Source: JBGTKH01 sp041744735 | GTDB taxonomy: Bacteria; Planctomycetota; Planctomycetia; Pirellulales; Pirellulaceae | Direction of reading: 5' to 3' | NCBI GenBank assembly: GCA_041744735.1 | Contig: JBGTKH010000156.1 | Coordinates: 1 to 16,927 of the forward strand | Length of the DNA: 16,927 nt | Part shown: positions 1 to 7,582 of the stretch, in pieces | Position numbering within the stretch: the stretch's first letter is position 1 | Layout of the letters: every line of letters begins with the position of its first letter | Made by a program: the position numbers and the translations under genes | Notes under the pieces: generated by a model | Databases searched by the model: none | What the model saw: only the letters and a program-made list of their open reading frames with translations | What the model was told of the DNA's origin: nothing

Positions 1-94
1 GAAAACGTTTGGCCGAGTCATCGTCGGCCGACACCATCGATGTCAGTAGGCATAGTGCGAAAGTTATTGCCGCCAGATTCTGCATGAGGTTCAT
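1..94 (-). CDS. Secreted protein, N-terminal fragment (cut by window edge)
   Basis: Reading leftward from an ATG at 94-92, the frame stays open for 31 codons to the window edge. It begins MNLMQNLAAITFALCLLTS, continues to a VSA-D junction and then an acidic DDDSAKRF stretch. This is a textbook Sec signal peptide: short polar start, hydrophobic core of about 14 residues, and an A-X-A-like cleavage site (VSA|DD). An AGGA Shine-Dalgarno (minus strand of 103-106) sits 8 nt upstream of the ATG. The mature protein lies outside the window, so no function can be given. It is divergent from the dipeptidase fusion at 299, and the palindrome at 107-175 lies directly upstream of its ribosome binding site. 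It could in principle be a lipoprotein (the hydrophobic part contains ALC), but VSA|DD fits signal peptidase I better. Confidence 0.7.
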   Translation of the reverse strand, partial: MNLMQNLAAITFALCLLTSMVSADDDSAKRF

Positions 95-106
95 TTTGGT
101 TTTCCT

Positions 107-175
107 GTAGCTTGACTCTCCGAGTCGAGCGTAGCCGGGCCGCGCGAAGCCGCTCGACTCGGAGAGTCAAGCTAC
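107..175. repeat. GTAG-headed REP doublet (BIME-like inverted repeat)
   Basis: A perfect 26-bp inverted repeat (105-130 and 152-177) surrounds a 21-nt spacer. Each arm begins with GTAG (107-110, and CTAC at 172-175) and is itself a small hairpin, CTTGACTC-TCC-GAGTCGAG, with one G-T pair. A GTAG tetranucleotide followed by an imperfect palindrome, in two opposed copies, is the layout of repetitive extragenic palindromes moved by RAYT (REP-associated tyrosine) transposases. No transposase is present here. The element sits between two divergent genes and touches the Shine-Dalgarno of the minus-strand gene. Confidence 0.7.
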
Positions 176-298
176 AGTCGTGCGGCCCAACAGCTTGCTT
201 ACGCCCACGCTTGTCGTTCAAATGATGAACAATATGGCGTCGGCATGCAAGCGAAGGGTTCGAGTTATTCGATCAATTCAGCAGAGGGACAAGATCAA

Positions 299-3184
299 AT
301 GAGTCACTGGCGGCTGAGCATCGGTTTGTTTCGCGCTTTGAGCATGATCGTGTCGATGGCGCTAGGCGCGGTCTTGGCAGCCCCTGGTCCGCTAACGGCG
401 GACGACAATACGTACGACGTGATCCTGCGCGGCGGCAGCATTTACGACGGCAGCGGTCGCCAGCCGTTCGCGGGCGACGTCGGCGTTTGCGGCGATAAGA
501 TTGTCGCGGTCGGTGATCTCAGTGCGGCGCGCGGCAAGCACGAAATCGACGTGCGCGGCATGTCGGTCGCGCCGGGATTTATCAACATGCTCAGTTGGGC
601 TACGGAATCGCTGCTGGCCGACGGGCGCGGGCAGAGCGACATCCGGCAAGGCGTGACGCTGGAAGTTTTCGGCGAAGGCTGGTCGATGGGGCCGCTCAGC
701 GAAGCCATGCGCCGCGACGCGACGCAGCATCAAGGCGATATCAAGTACGACGTGCCCTGGACGACGCTGGCCGAGTATCTACAGCATCTGGAACGACGCG
801 GCGTCTCGACGAACGTCGCGTCCTTTGTCGGCGCGACGACCGTTCGCATCCACGTGCTGGGTTACGAAAACCGCCCGCCGACCGCGGCGGAACTCGACAA
901 GATGCGGTCGTTGGTGCGGCAGGAAATGGAAAGCGGGGCGCTCGGTGTCGGCTCGTCGTTGATCTATGCTCCCGCGTTCTACGCCGACACTCGCGAGCTG
1001 ATCGAACTGTGCAAAGTGGCGGCCGAGTACGACGGCCTCTACATCTCGCACATGCGCAGCGAAGGGAACCGGCTGCTGGAAGCGGTCGACGAACTGCTCA
1101 CGATCGCTCGCCAAGCCAACATCGCGGCGGAGATTTATCACCTGAAGGCCGCGGGCAGCGACAACTGGCACAAGCTCGACCGCGTGATCTCAAAGGTTGA
1201 AGCGGCGCGGGCCGAAGGGCTGCGGATCACGGCCGACATGTATACCTACACCGCGGGCTCGACGGGACTAAACGCCGCCATGCCGCCGTGGGTGCAAGAG
1301 GGCGGTTACGATCGCTGGCGAGACCGGCTGCGCGATCCGCAAATTCGCAGCCGCGTGCTGAAAGAGATGCGCACGCCGACCGACGAATGGGAGAATCTGC
1401 TGCTGATGGCCGGCTCGCCCGACAAGGTGTTGCTGGTGGGCTTCCGCAATCCCGATCTGAAGCATCTGACCGGCAAGACGCTGGCCGAGGTGGCTCGCGG
1501 CCGCGGCAAATCGGCCGACGAAACGGCGATGGACCTGGTGATCGAAGACGGCAGCCGCGTCGACACGGTCTACTTTCTGATGGACGAAGCGAACGTCCGC
1601 AAGAAGATCGCCGTGCCGTGGGTCAGCTTCGGCAGCGACGCGGCGGCGGTCGCCAACGAAGGCGTGTTTCTGAAATCGAGTCCGCACCCGCGCACGTACG
1701 GCTGCTTCGCGCGGTTGTTGGGCAAGTATGTGCACGACGAACAAGTCATTCCGCTCGAAGCGGCGATTCACAAACTGACCGCACTGCCGGCCACGAACCT
1801 CGGCCTGCGGCGGCGCGGCATGTTGAAGCCCGATTACTTCGCGGACATCGTGGTCTTCGATCCGGCCACAATTCAGGATCACGCCACCTACGACAACCCG
1901 CATCAATACGCGACCGGCGTGCAGCACGTGTTTGTCAACGGCACGCAGGTGCTGAAGGACGGCGAGCACACCGGCGCGAAGCCCGGCCAATTCGTGCGCG
2001 GGCCGGGCGTGTGGCGAAAGAAGGGCGAACGTCCGCCGGTGGTGCTCACCGATGAAGCCCGCCAGATTCACCGCACCGCTCTGTTGATCGACGGGCACAA
2101 CGATCTGCCGTGGCAGATGCGCACCAAAGCCTCGCTGTCGTTCGAGAAGCTCGACATCTCCAAACCGCAGCCCGAACTGCACACCGACATCGCTCGGCTG
2201 CGCGAAGGGAACGTGGGCGGGCAGTTTTGGTCGGTCTATGTGCCGGCGGAAACGGCCAAGCAAGGGACGGCGCTGCTGCAAACGCTGGAGCAAATCGAGT
2301 TGGTCCACGCAATGACCGAGCGGTACCCGGAAACGTTTGAGATGGCCAGCACGGCCGACGACATCGCGCGAATTCACGGCGCGGGCAAGATTCCGTCGCT
2401 GATCGGCGTCGAAGGCGGACACTCGATCGAAAACTCGCTGGAAAATTTGCGGCGGCTTTACAAGCTGGGCGCGCGGTACATGACGCTCACGCATTCCGAC
2501 ACGTTGGACTGGGCCGACTCGGCGACCGACAAGCCGCGGCACGGCGGCCTCTCGCCCTTCGGCGAAGAAGTGGTCCGCGAGATGAACCGGCTGGGGATGT
2601 TGGTCGACCTCTCGCACGTTTCGGTGGAGACGATGAACGACGCGCTGCGCGTGAGCCGCGCGCCGGTGATCTTCTCGCACTCCTCCGCCCGCGCGATTGC
2701 CGATCACCCGCGCAACGTGCCCGACGACGTGCTGCGGTTGACGGCCAAAAACGGCGGTGTGGTAATGGTAAATTTCTATTCGGGTTTCATCGTCCCCGAG
2801 TCGGCCCAGAAGATGACGCAGTTGTTCGACGTGCTCCGCGAACTAAGGGAAAGGCACCCGGACGAGGACGAGTACAACCGGGCCCGCAAGCGCTGGGAAG
2901 TGCAAAACCCAATCGCCCCCGGCACGGTGCACGACGTCGTGGATCACATCGACCACATCGTGCGAGTCGCCGGCATCGATCACGCGGGCATCGGCTCCGA
3001 CTTCGACGGCGTGAGTATGCTCCCCGCGCAACTGCCCGACGTCGCCGCCTATCCCTACATCACGCAAGAGCTGCTCAATCGCGGCTACACGAAAGAAGAA
3101 ATCCACAAAATCCTCGGCGGCAACGTCCTCCGCGTGTTTCGCAAAGCCGAGAAAGTCGCGGCCGAGTTGAAGGAAGAGGAATGA
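299..3184 (+). CDS. Exported amidohydrolase (D-aminoacylase-like) / M19 membrane dipeptidase fusion
   Basis: The ATG at 299 is chosen over the in-frame ATG at 245 because GAGGGA precedes it and a signal peptide follows at once (hydrophobic core about residues 8-28). The protein has 961 residues. Residues about 39-575 are an amidohydrolase of the D-aminoacylase group (DVILRGGSIYDGSG near the start, His251 in YISHMRSEG, His281 in EIYHLKAAG, Asp447 in SFGSDAAA). The usual GFIDxHxH metal motif reads GFINMLSW (residues 93-100), and the cysteine of the family's GNCG loop is replaced by Glu126 (VFGEGWS). Residues about 588-950 are a peptidase M19 (renal dipeptidase) domain with all expected ligands: His600 and Asp602 (DGHND), Glu705 (GVEGGH), His773 (DLSHVS), His794 (FSHSSAR) and Asp901 (GSDFDG), plus His732. 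A role in periplasmic cleavage of dipeptides, perhaps D-amino-acid or cell-wall derived, is inferred. The dipeptidase half is secure; activity of the first half is doubtful. Confidence 0.92.
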   Translation: MSHWRLSIGLFRALSMIVSMALGAVLAAPGPLTADDNTYDVILRGGSIYDGSGRQPFAGDVGVCGDKIVAVGDLSAARGKHEIDVRGMSVAPGFINMLSWATESLLADGRGQSDIRQGVTLEVFGEGWSMGPLSEAMRRDATQHQGDIKYDVPWTTLAEYLQHLERRGVSTNVASFVGATTVRIHVLGYENRPPTAAELDKMRSLVRQEMESGALGVGSSLIYAPAFYADTRELIELCKVAAEYDGLYISHMRSEGNRLLEAVDELLTIARQANIAAEIYHLKAAGSDNWHKLDRVISKVEAARAEGLRITADMYTYTAGSTGLNAAMPPWVQEGGYDRWRDRLRDPQIRSRVLKEMRTPTDEWENLLLMAGSPDKVLLVGFRNPDLKHLTGKTLAEVARGRGKSADETAMDLVIEDGSRVDTVYFLMDEANVRKKIAVPWVSFGSDAAAVANEGVFLKSSPHPRTYGCFARLLGKYVHDEQVIPLEAAIHKLTALPATNLGLRRRGMLKPDYFADIVVFDPATIQDHATYDNPHQYATGVQHVFVNGTQVLKDGEHTGAKPGQFVRGPGVWRKKGERPPVVLTDEARQIHRTALLIDGHNDLPWQMRTKASLSFEKLDISKPQPELHTDIARLREGNVGGQFWSVYVPAETAKQGTALLQTLEQIELVHAMTERYPETFEMASTADDIARIHGAGKIPSLIGVEGGHSIENSLENLRRLYKLGARYMTLTHSDTLDWADSATDKPRHGGLSPFGEEVVREMNRLGMLVDLSHVSVETMNDALRVSRAPVIFSHSSARAIADHPRNVPDDVLRLTAKNGGVVMVNFYSGFIVPESAQKMTQLFDVLRELRERHPDEDEYNRARKRWEVQNPIAPGTVHDVVDHIDHIVRVAGIDHAGIGSDFDGVSMLPAQLPDVAAYPYITQELLNRGYTKEEIHKILGGNVLRVFRKAEKVAAELKEEE

Positions 3185-3234
3185 GCGACGTGTCCGATAG
3201 ACGGAGATTGGGAACGAGTAAGAGCAGAGAGTCA

Positions 3235-3298
3235 ACAAAATCATGGAGGGCAAAATCATGGGGAAACTCCGACATGATTTTGCCCACTATCATTTTGT
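3235..3298. repeat. Imperfect 26-bp inverted repeat with internal direct repeat
   Basis: Arms 3235-3260 and 3273-3298 match at 23 of 26 positions around a 12-nt loop. The left arm contains the word CAAAATCATGG twice (from 3236 and from 3251), and its complement recurs in the right arm. It begins about 50 nt after the stop of the dipeptidase fusion, so it could act as a 3' hairpin for that transcript, but no T-run follows it. It looks like a dispersed intergenic repeat rather than a dedicated terminator. The rest of 3185-3469 shows no gene. Confidence 0.6.
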
Positions 3299-3469
3299 AA
3301 ATCTTCTTCTGATTCCCACGCCGGAGGTTGAAAACGCCGCGCACCGCGTTTCCAAAAACCTACATCGCGAGGGAATAATCAGGCCACGGATGAGATCGTA
3401 ATGAACGAAGCCCGATCCGATCGTATTTCGGCCGCGCGGTTAAACCTCGTCCTCGGAAGCGACACTGAC

Positions 3470-4324
3470 ATGGTCCGCTGGATTCTCATTTCGATGTTCA
3501 TGCTCGCTATCGCGGGCTGCGGTGAGGCAAGCTCGACGAAGGTGGCCCTCTACGAAACGGCCGGCGAAAGCGGCGGAAACGACAGTGCCGGAAGCGCCGA
3601 CGAAGAATCGGCCGTCAACAATGTGTCACTAGATCCGCCGCCGGCCGTGTTGCGGAAAATCATTTATGCGGCAACGCTGCAGTTGGTGGTCGAAGATTTC
3701 GCCGCCACGCAGAAGAAAGTCGACGCGCTGGTCAAGCAACATCAAGGGTATCTGGCCGAATTCCGCGAGGACCGGCGGTTCGGCGATCAGCTTGCCGGAC
3801 GCTGGGTCGTGCGGATACCGGTCGCCACATTCGATCAGTTCGTGGCGGATGCCGTGGAATTGGGCGTGCCGGAAAGCCGCGAAATCAATGCTCAGGACGT
3901 GACGGAACAGTACATCGATCTGACCGCGCGGCTGTCGAACAAGAAGCGGCTGGAAGAGCGAATGCTGAAACTGCTTGAGGACCGCACCGGCGAAATCAAA
4001 GACGTGATCGAAGTCGAATCGCAATTGGGCCGTGTGCGCGAAGAGATTGAAGTGATGGAGGGAAAACTCCGCTTCCTGTCCGATCGCATCTCGATGACGA
4101 CGGTGACCATCTCGGCCCGCGAACAGCGCAACTACACGCCGCCGCAAGCGCCGACGTTCGTCGCCAGAATTCAACGCACGTTCGGCGATTCGCTGCTGGG
4201 CTTACAGAAATTCGGCGAGGCCCTGGTGTTGCTGGCCGTCGCCGCCACCCCCTGGCTCGCCGTGGCCTGCGTGCTGCTGATCCCGGCCGGTGTCTTGTGG
4301 AGGAAACTCCGTCGCAAACGCTGA
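3470..4324 (+). CDS. DUF4349 domain lipoprotein
   Basis: The ATG at 3470 gives a clean lipoprotein signal, MVRWILISMFMLAIAGC, with the lipobox cysteine at residue 17; an in-frame ATG at 3401 would put 23 unneeded residues ahead of it. The protein has 284 residues. After a low-complexity, Ser/Gly/Glu-rich linker (about 18-58), residues 60-215 follow the DUF4349 pattern: a beta-rich start (IIYAATLQLVVEDF), the RWVVRIPVATFDQF segment, the DVTEQYIDLTARLSNKKRLEERML stretch, and a charged helix likely to form a coiled coil (about 150-205). A C-terminal membrane helix (about 246-277) ends in a basic RKLRRKR tail. The protein would therefore be anchored at both ends. The molecular role of DUF4349 is unknown. 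Its stop lies 13 nt from the stop of the convergent SIMPL gene. Confidence 0.85.
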   Translation: MVRWILISMFMLAIAGCGEASSTKVALYETAGESGGNDSAGSADEESAVNNVSLDPPPAVLRKIIYAATLQLVVEDFAATQKKVDALVKQHQGYLAEFREDRRFGDQLAGRWVVRIPVATFDQFVADAVELGVPESREINAQDVTEQYIDLTARLSNKKRLEERMLKLLEDRTGEIKDVIEVESQLGRVREEIEVMEGKLRFLSDRISMTTVTISAREQRNYTPPQAPTFVARIQRTFGDSLLGLQKFGEALVLLAVAATPWLAVACVLLIPAGVLWRKLRRKR

Positions 4325-4337
4325 CGCCAAACGTTGC

Positions 4338-5261
4338 CTACGGAGCCGGTTGCGTGGTCTGCTCGACTTCGTATTTGAGTTTCAGATACAGCGTGAATTG
4401 CACCACCGGCTCAATTACCACCGGGTTAATCACGTTGTCGAAGCCGTCGGCGCTGAGTGCGTTGAAGAAAAACGTCGTGCTCTTCCGCAAATCCTGGATC
4501 GTGTATTTGTCGCGATAAAAATCGCGGCCGATGCTCTCCGACTCGTAGGCCGTGTACGAATCGTACATGTCCGTGGGGAAGTGCGTTTGGAATTTCTCCG
4601 CATAGACTTGCGCGGGTTGCCGGAGTTTGATGTTCAAGAGCCGCTCGTACCGGGCCCCCTTCTGCTTGACGATTCGCGCCGCCTCCGCGACCAGGCGGTC
4701 CTGTACGGCGTCCAGGTCCTTGACGACATAGTCGACCTTGACCAAGTCGAAGATTTGCCATTGGGAAGCCGCGATGACGATCTTGTCGAACAGCCGCTGG
4801 TCCTGAAAGTGGATGGCGACGTTTTTCTTTAACTCGAAGCCGACCAGCTTCTGCTTGGCGATGTTGCCCGCGATTTCATAGCCGTAGATCTTGTTTTGCA
4901 CGGCGAAGTCAACATAGATATCCTTCGTGTCGATCCCCAACTGCTTCAGCGCGGCGGAGAATACGGCGACCGTGGTGTCCATTTTCTGATTGCACTCGGC
5001 GACGGTTTCGCCTTCGTGCGCGATCGCGAACACCGCTACGTACTCGTCGGCTTTGACGTTTATCAGCACGCTGGCTTCGATGAACATGCTCGTGCCAGAC
5101 GCAGGCAACTCTTCCTTGGTCAACACGCGGTTAGCGAGTTCGCTTTGCACGGCGCTGGTTCTGCCTCCCAATTCCGCATAACCGACGTTGCCGCCGATTT
5201 GAGCGAAACACAGACGCGGGCCGGCGACTGCAAACAACAACACGACAAGGACTCTGGCCAT
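4338..5261 (-). CDS. Secreted SIMPL (DUF541) domain protein
   Basis: The protein has 307 residues and begins with a signal peptide, MARVLVVLLFAVAGPRLCFA, cleaved before QIGG. Translation starts at ATG 5261 behind an AAGGAG Shine-Dalgarno spaced 6 nt, one of the best in the window. Residues about 55-225 fit the SIMPL layout: a strand region (ASVLINVKADEYVAVFAI), a helix with paired counters (FSAALKQLGIDTKDIYVDF), a tyrosine-bearing segment (KIYGYEIAG), then a long helix with the common AARIVKQKGARYE pattern. The C-terminal 80 residues are rich in Tyr and Phe and unassigned. SIMPL proteins are periplasmic or surface proteins of poorly defined role. It stands alone on its strand, 237 nt downstream of the pterin dehydratase gene, and converges with the DUF4349 lipoprotein. 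Confidence 0.75.
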   Translation of the reverse strand: MARVLVVLLFAVAGPRLCFAQIGGNVGYAELGGRTSAVQSELANRVLTKEELPASGTSMFIEASVLINVKADEYVAVFAIAHEGETVAECNQKMDTTVAVFSAALKQLGIDTKDIYVDFAVQNKIYGYEIAGNIAKQKLVGFELKKNVAIHFQDQRLFDKIVIAASQWQIFDLVKVDYVVKDLDAVQDRLVAEAARIVKQKGARYERLLNIKLRQPAQVYAEKFQTHFPTDMYDSYTAYESESIGRDFYRDKYTIQDLRKSTTFFFNALSADGFDNVINPVVIEPVVQFTLYLKLKYEVEQTTQPAP

Positions 5262-5385
5262 CGTTGGCTCCTTTGCGGTTTGAGAGACAAGATCGGCAGC
5301 GAAACGGCAGAGTCCAGTTTAGTTAGTCGCTGGGGGCTTGCAAAATGAATGATGGAGCGGTGTGCTTTGCCACATAGAGCTGGCT

Positions 5386-5455
5386 CGTTTAACGGCAAGC
5401 CACAGGCGACGGCGTGGATTGGCATTCACCGCCGCCTGCGGCTTGCCGTCAAACG
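5386..5455. repeat. 29-bp imperfect inverted repeat
   Basis: Arms 5386-5414 and 5427-5455 match at 25 of 29 positions around a 12-nt loop (the core word is CGGCAAGCC followed by CAGGCG). It lies between the start of the SIMPL gene and the end of the pterin dehydratase gene. Arm sequence is unrelated to the other palindromes of the window. No T-run follows on either strand, so it is read as a dispersed intergenic repeat rather than a terminator. Confidence 0.6.
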
Positions 5456-5478
5456 ACGAACCTCACACGTCAGCCGAA

Positions 5479-5495
5479 TTTGTCGCTGTGACAAA
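5479..5495 (-). terminator. Small 3' hairpin after the pterin dehydratase gene
   Basis: TTTGTC and GACAAA form a perfect 6-bp stem with a 5-nt loop, starting 4 nt past the TAG stop of the gene at 5499-5867. It is not followed by a T-run, so it may only protect the mRNA end. Low confidence. Confidence 0.25.
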
Positions 5496-5498
5496 GCT

Positions 5499-5867
5499 CT
5501 ATGGCTTCTTTTTCAACTCCACCGGCAACTGATCGATTTTCGCCGCCAGGATGAAATCGTTTTCGCTCAAGCCGCCGATGGCGTGCGTCCAGAGTTCGAT
5601 CCACACGTTGCGGTAGCCATCCAGGTGCAGGTCCGGGTGATGGCCGTCGTCTTCGGCGACCGCGGCCACCTTGTGGAAGAATTCCATGCCGGCCATGAAG
5701 TGCTTCACGGTCCAGTCCTTGCGAATCCGCTGGCCGTCTTGCGTGAGCCGCCAGCCGGACAGCCGCTTCAATTGTTCCTGAGCTTCGTCCAGCGGAAACG
5801 GATCCACGCCCCCTTCACACGGCTGGCACTTTTTGGCAACGAGTTGTTGAGCAGTTTGGATTTCCAT
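5499..5867 (-). CDS. phhB: Pterin-4a-carbinolamine dehydratase (PCD/DCoH family)
   Basis: The protein has 122 residues, normal to slightly long for the family. The enzyme dehydrates 4a-hydroxytetrahydrobiopterin during recycling of the pterin cofactor of aromatic amino acid hydroxylases. The signature is clear: EDDGHHPDLHL with His76 and His77, the WIELWTH segment with His95, then GGLSENDFILAAKID; the three histidines correspond to the catalytic set of the family. The N-terminus carries a C-x2-C (Cys14, Cys17) in a KKCQPCEGG segment seen in many bacterial members. The start at 5867 is set by AAGGAG spaced 7 nt. No hydroxylase or other pterin gene is adjacent, although folK lies about 9 kb away. 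A moonlighting or general pterin-repair role is possible. Confidence 0.92.
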   Translation of the reverse strand: MEIQTAQQLVAKKCQPCEGGVDPFPLDEAQEQLKRLSGWRLTQDGQRIRKDWTVKHFMAGMEFFHKVAAVAEDDGHHPDLHLDGYRNVWIELWTHAIGGLSENDFILAAKIDQLPVELKKKP

Positions 5868-5893
5868 GTTGTGCTCCTTTCGACGTTTGGAGT

Positions 5894-5911
5894 GCGGCGA
5901 CTCGTCGCCGC
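5894..5911. repeat. Compact GC-rich palindrome
   Basis: GCGGCGAC and GTCGCCGC form a perfect 8-bp stem with a 2-nt spacer, 26 nt upstream of the pterin dehydratase start. It lacks a GTAG head and a T-run. It may be a repeat of another intergenic family, or an operator; the sequence alone does not decide. Confidence 0.45.
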
Positions 5912-6014
5912 TTTAGGAATGTGGGATGGGTGACTTATTGGCAGACGCCGGAACGCCGCGATACTTCTCCGATACAACTTACTGGTCAAATCCTAGCAGA
6001 CAAGGCACGCACAA

Positions 6015-6038
6015 CCGAAGTCTCACGACTTCGGCTAC
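6015..6038 (-). repeat. Single GTAG-headed REP
   Basis: On the minus strand GTAG (6038-6035) is followed by CCGAAGTC-GTGA-GACTTCGG, a perfect 8-bp stem with a 4-nt loop. It lies 51 nt past the lgt stop codon. It has the same architecture as the doublets at 107-175 and 15489-15564 but an unrelated stem sequence, and it occurs as a single copy. Confidence 0.6.
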
Positions 6039-6089
6039 GTCGGGTAATGCAGTGTGGAGTGTGGATTCGCCAAACTCGTGCACAATACA

Positions 6090-7424
6090 TTACGCCGCCT
6101 GAGCCGGCAAAATGCTGCCTTGCGGCTGGCGAAGGAGATAGCCCCACAATCCAATTGCGGCGAGAAAGATGCAAGCACTAATAAACTGTGAGATCGTGAC
6201 GGGACGGCCGAGCAACTCGAACATGCCCGGCACGTCGTCGCGAATGATTTCCAGCAGGATGCGTGTGACCGGATACAGGATCAGCATCAGCGCGAAGACC
6301 TCACCGTCGCGGCGGCGGAATGGATAGTAGACCCAGAGAAAGAAACACAGCAGCGCGGCGTTGACGGCGGCGTAGATCTGCGTGGGATGAACCGGGCGGC
6401 TGTACGGCGGCAGCCCGTTGATCGACCAAGACAGCGTGCGGTCGTCCGAGGTTTCGATCTGAATGTGAGTACGCGCGGCACCTAATCCGAGCTTCGTTTC
6501 ATTCATCGACGTGGCGGGAAAATCGTTGATCTTTGCGAAGACGTCGCCGGCTTTCACGCCCGCAGCTTCCGCCGCACTGCCGGGCTCGACGTATGCTACG
6601 ATTGGTTTTCCCGCGGCGTTTTCCCCAAGCCGAATCCCATGCAGCAAACCCCACACGTGCTGGTGCAAGTACGGCGGCGACTCCATTTCCCCGGGCGGGC
6701 ACTTGTCGGGAAAGGAAACGGCCAGAAAGCTGAGCGGATGCGGCGCCTCGCAAACGCCGCCGAAGCAGCAGCCGTTCAGAAAACAACCGACTCGACCCAG
6801 CGCTAAACCCAACAGCATGCTGGGCGCGATCAGATCGCCGATCGCCAACACCGGCAATTTGCGGCGCCGCAGAAAAATCAGCGCGGCCGCAACGCCGCCG
6901 ATCACCGAGCCGTAGACAACCAGCCCGCCCTGTGTGACGTTCAGCGTCGCGCCGAACGTGGCGCCCCAGTCGATCGAGCGATCCGCTCGCAGCTTGGCAA
7001 ACTCGGCCCAGTTTTGTACGACGTAAAACAAACGTGCTCCGGTGATGCCCGCCAGAAACATCCAAAACGTCAGCGAGAAAATCACCTCGGGATCGACACC
7101 CATGCGCCACGCGCGATACACGGCCAGGGCGACTCCGGAGATCACGCCCAGCAACATCATCACGCCATAACCGCGAATCGGCAGACCCAGCGGCACGCCT
7201 TCGCTCGTGCGCTCTTCAATCATCGGCAGCACGAAACAAATCGCCGCGCCGACCACCAGCAGCACCGGCAAATAGCTGATCGTTTCGGTGGTCCAACCTT
7301 GTCGTCGCGCCAGCCACAAGATCAGCACGACGCTGAGAATCGCCCACGCCAGCAGCGCCCAGCCGACACCGAACAGCGGCAACCCGAACAACTCGTGCGG
7401 AATCAACAGTAAAGTCTGTCGCAA
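6090..7424 (-). CDS. lgt: Prolipoprotein diacylglyceryl transferase with inserted PDZ domain
   Basis: Lgt moves diacylglycerol from phosphatidylglycerol to the lipobox cysteine of prolipoproteins in the inner membrane. Here it has 444 residues against the usual 260-300. The Lgt core starts near residue 81 (IRGYGVMMLLG) and has the GGLVVYG segment (167-172), the signature GRVGCFLNGCCFGG (210-223), HPTQIY (346-351) and the TRILLEIIR segment (387-395). Two additions are seen: about 80 N-terminal residues with two membrane helices (about 18-38 and 51-68), and residues about 263-338, which read as a PDZ domain (VEPGSAAEAAGVKAGDVF) placed between the signature and HPTQIY. The start codon is TTG at 7424, with GAGG spaced 6 nt and an in-frame TAG just upstream; no ATG occurs before residue 68. 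The position of the catalytic His of E. coli Lgt (His103) appears to be Tyr171. Transcribed from the same strand as panC. Confidence 0.93.
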   Translation of the reverse strand: MRQTLLLIPHELFGLPLFGVGWALLAWAILSVVLILWLARRQGWTTETISYLPVLLVVGAAICFVLPMIEERTSEGVPLGLPIRGYGVMMLLGVISGVALAVYRAWRMGVDPEVIFSLTFWMFLAGITGARLFYVVQNWAEFAKLRADRSIDWGATFGATLNVTQGGLVVYGSVIGGVAAALIFLRRRKLPVLAIGDLIAPSMLLGLALGRVGCFLNGCCFGGVCEAPHPLSFLAVSFPDKCPPGEMESPPYLHQHVWGLLHGIRLGENAAGKPIVAYVEPGSAAEAAGVKAGDVFAKINDFPATSMNETKLGLGAARTHIQIETSDDRTLSWSINGLPPYSRPVHPTQIYAAVNAALLCFFLWVYYPFRRRDGEVFALMLILYPVTRILLEIIRDDVPGMFELLGRPVTISQFISACIFLAAIGLWGYLLRQPQGSILPAQAA

Positions 7425-7480
7425 GGTGGACCTCGCTTCCTAAGCGTTGTATGTATCTGGAAATCAACGTGTGCCGGCTG

Positions 7481-7575
7481 GGGTCAGTCGTTCAAAATTC
7501 AAAATGGCTGGGAATCGAGGTTTTCAACATGGCTCGCGTTTCCCCCAGCCATTTTGAATTTTGAACGACTGACCC
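7481..7575. repeat. Perfect 32-bp inverted repeat
   Basis: Arms 7481-7512 and 7544-7575 are exact reverse complements around a 31-nt spacer. The outer edge is 7 nt past the panC stop and the inner side about 57 nt upstream of the lgt start. Transcription from panC would form a very stable hairpin, but no T-run follows. Arms are not internally palindromic, unlike the GTAG elements; they contain TTCAAAA twice in tandem. A small miniature element or dispersed repeat is the best guess. Confidence 0.7.
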
Positions 7576-7582
7576 GCGCGTG

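Noticed and set aside
1268..2707. Long minus-strand open frame (479 codons) opposite the amidohydrolase/M19 fusion
   Set aside because: Its composition is His/Arg/Val/Ala-rich and low in complexity, as expected from the antisense of a G+C-rich gene. The plus strand has an unbroken gene with all catalytic motifs.
4290..4832. Plus-strand open frame of 180 codons overlapping the DUF4349 end and the SIMPL gene
   Set aside because: It overlaps the 3' end of the lipoprotein gene and is antisense to the SIMPL gene, which has a signal peptide and a strong ribosome binding site. No domain was seen.
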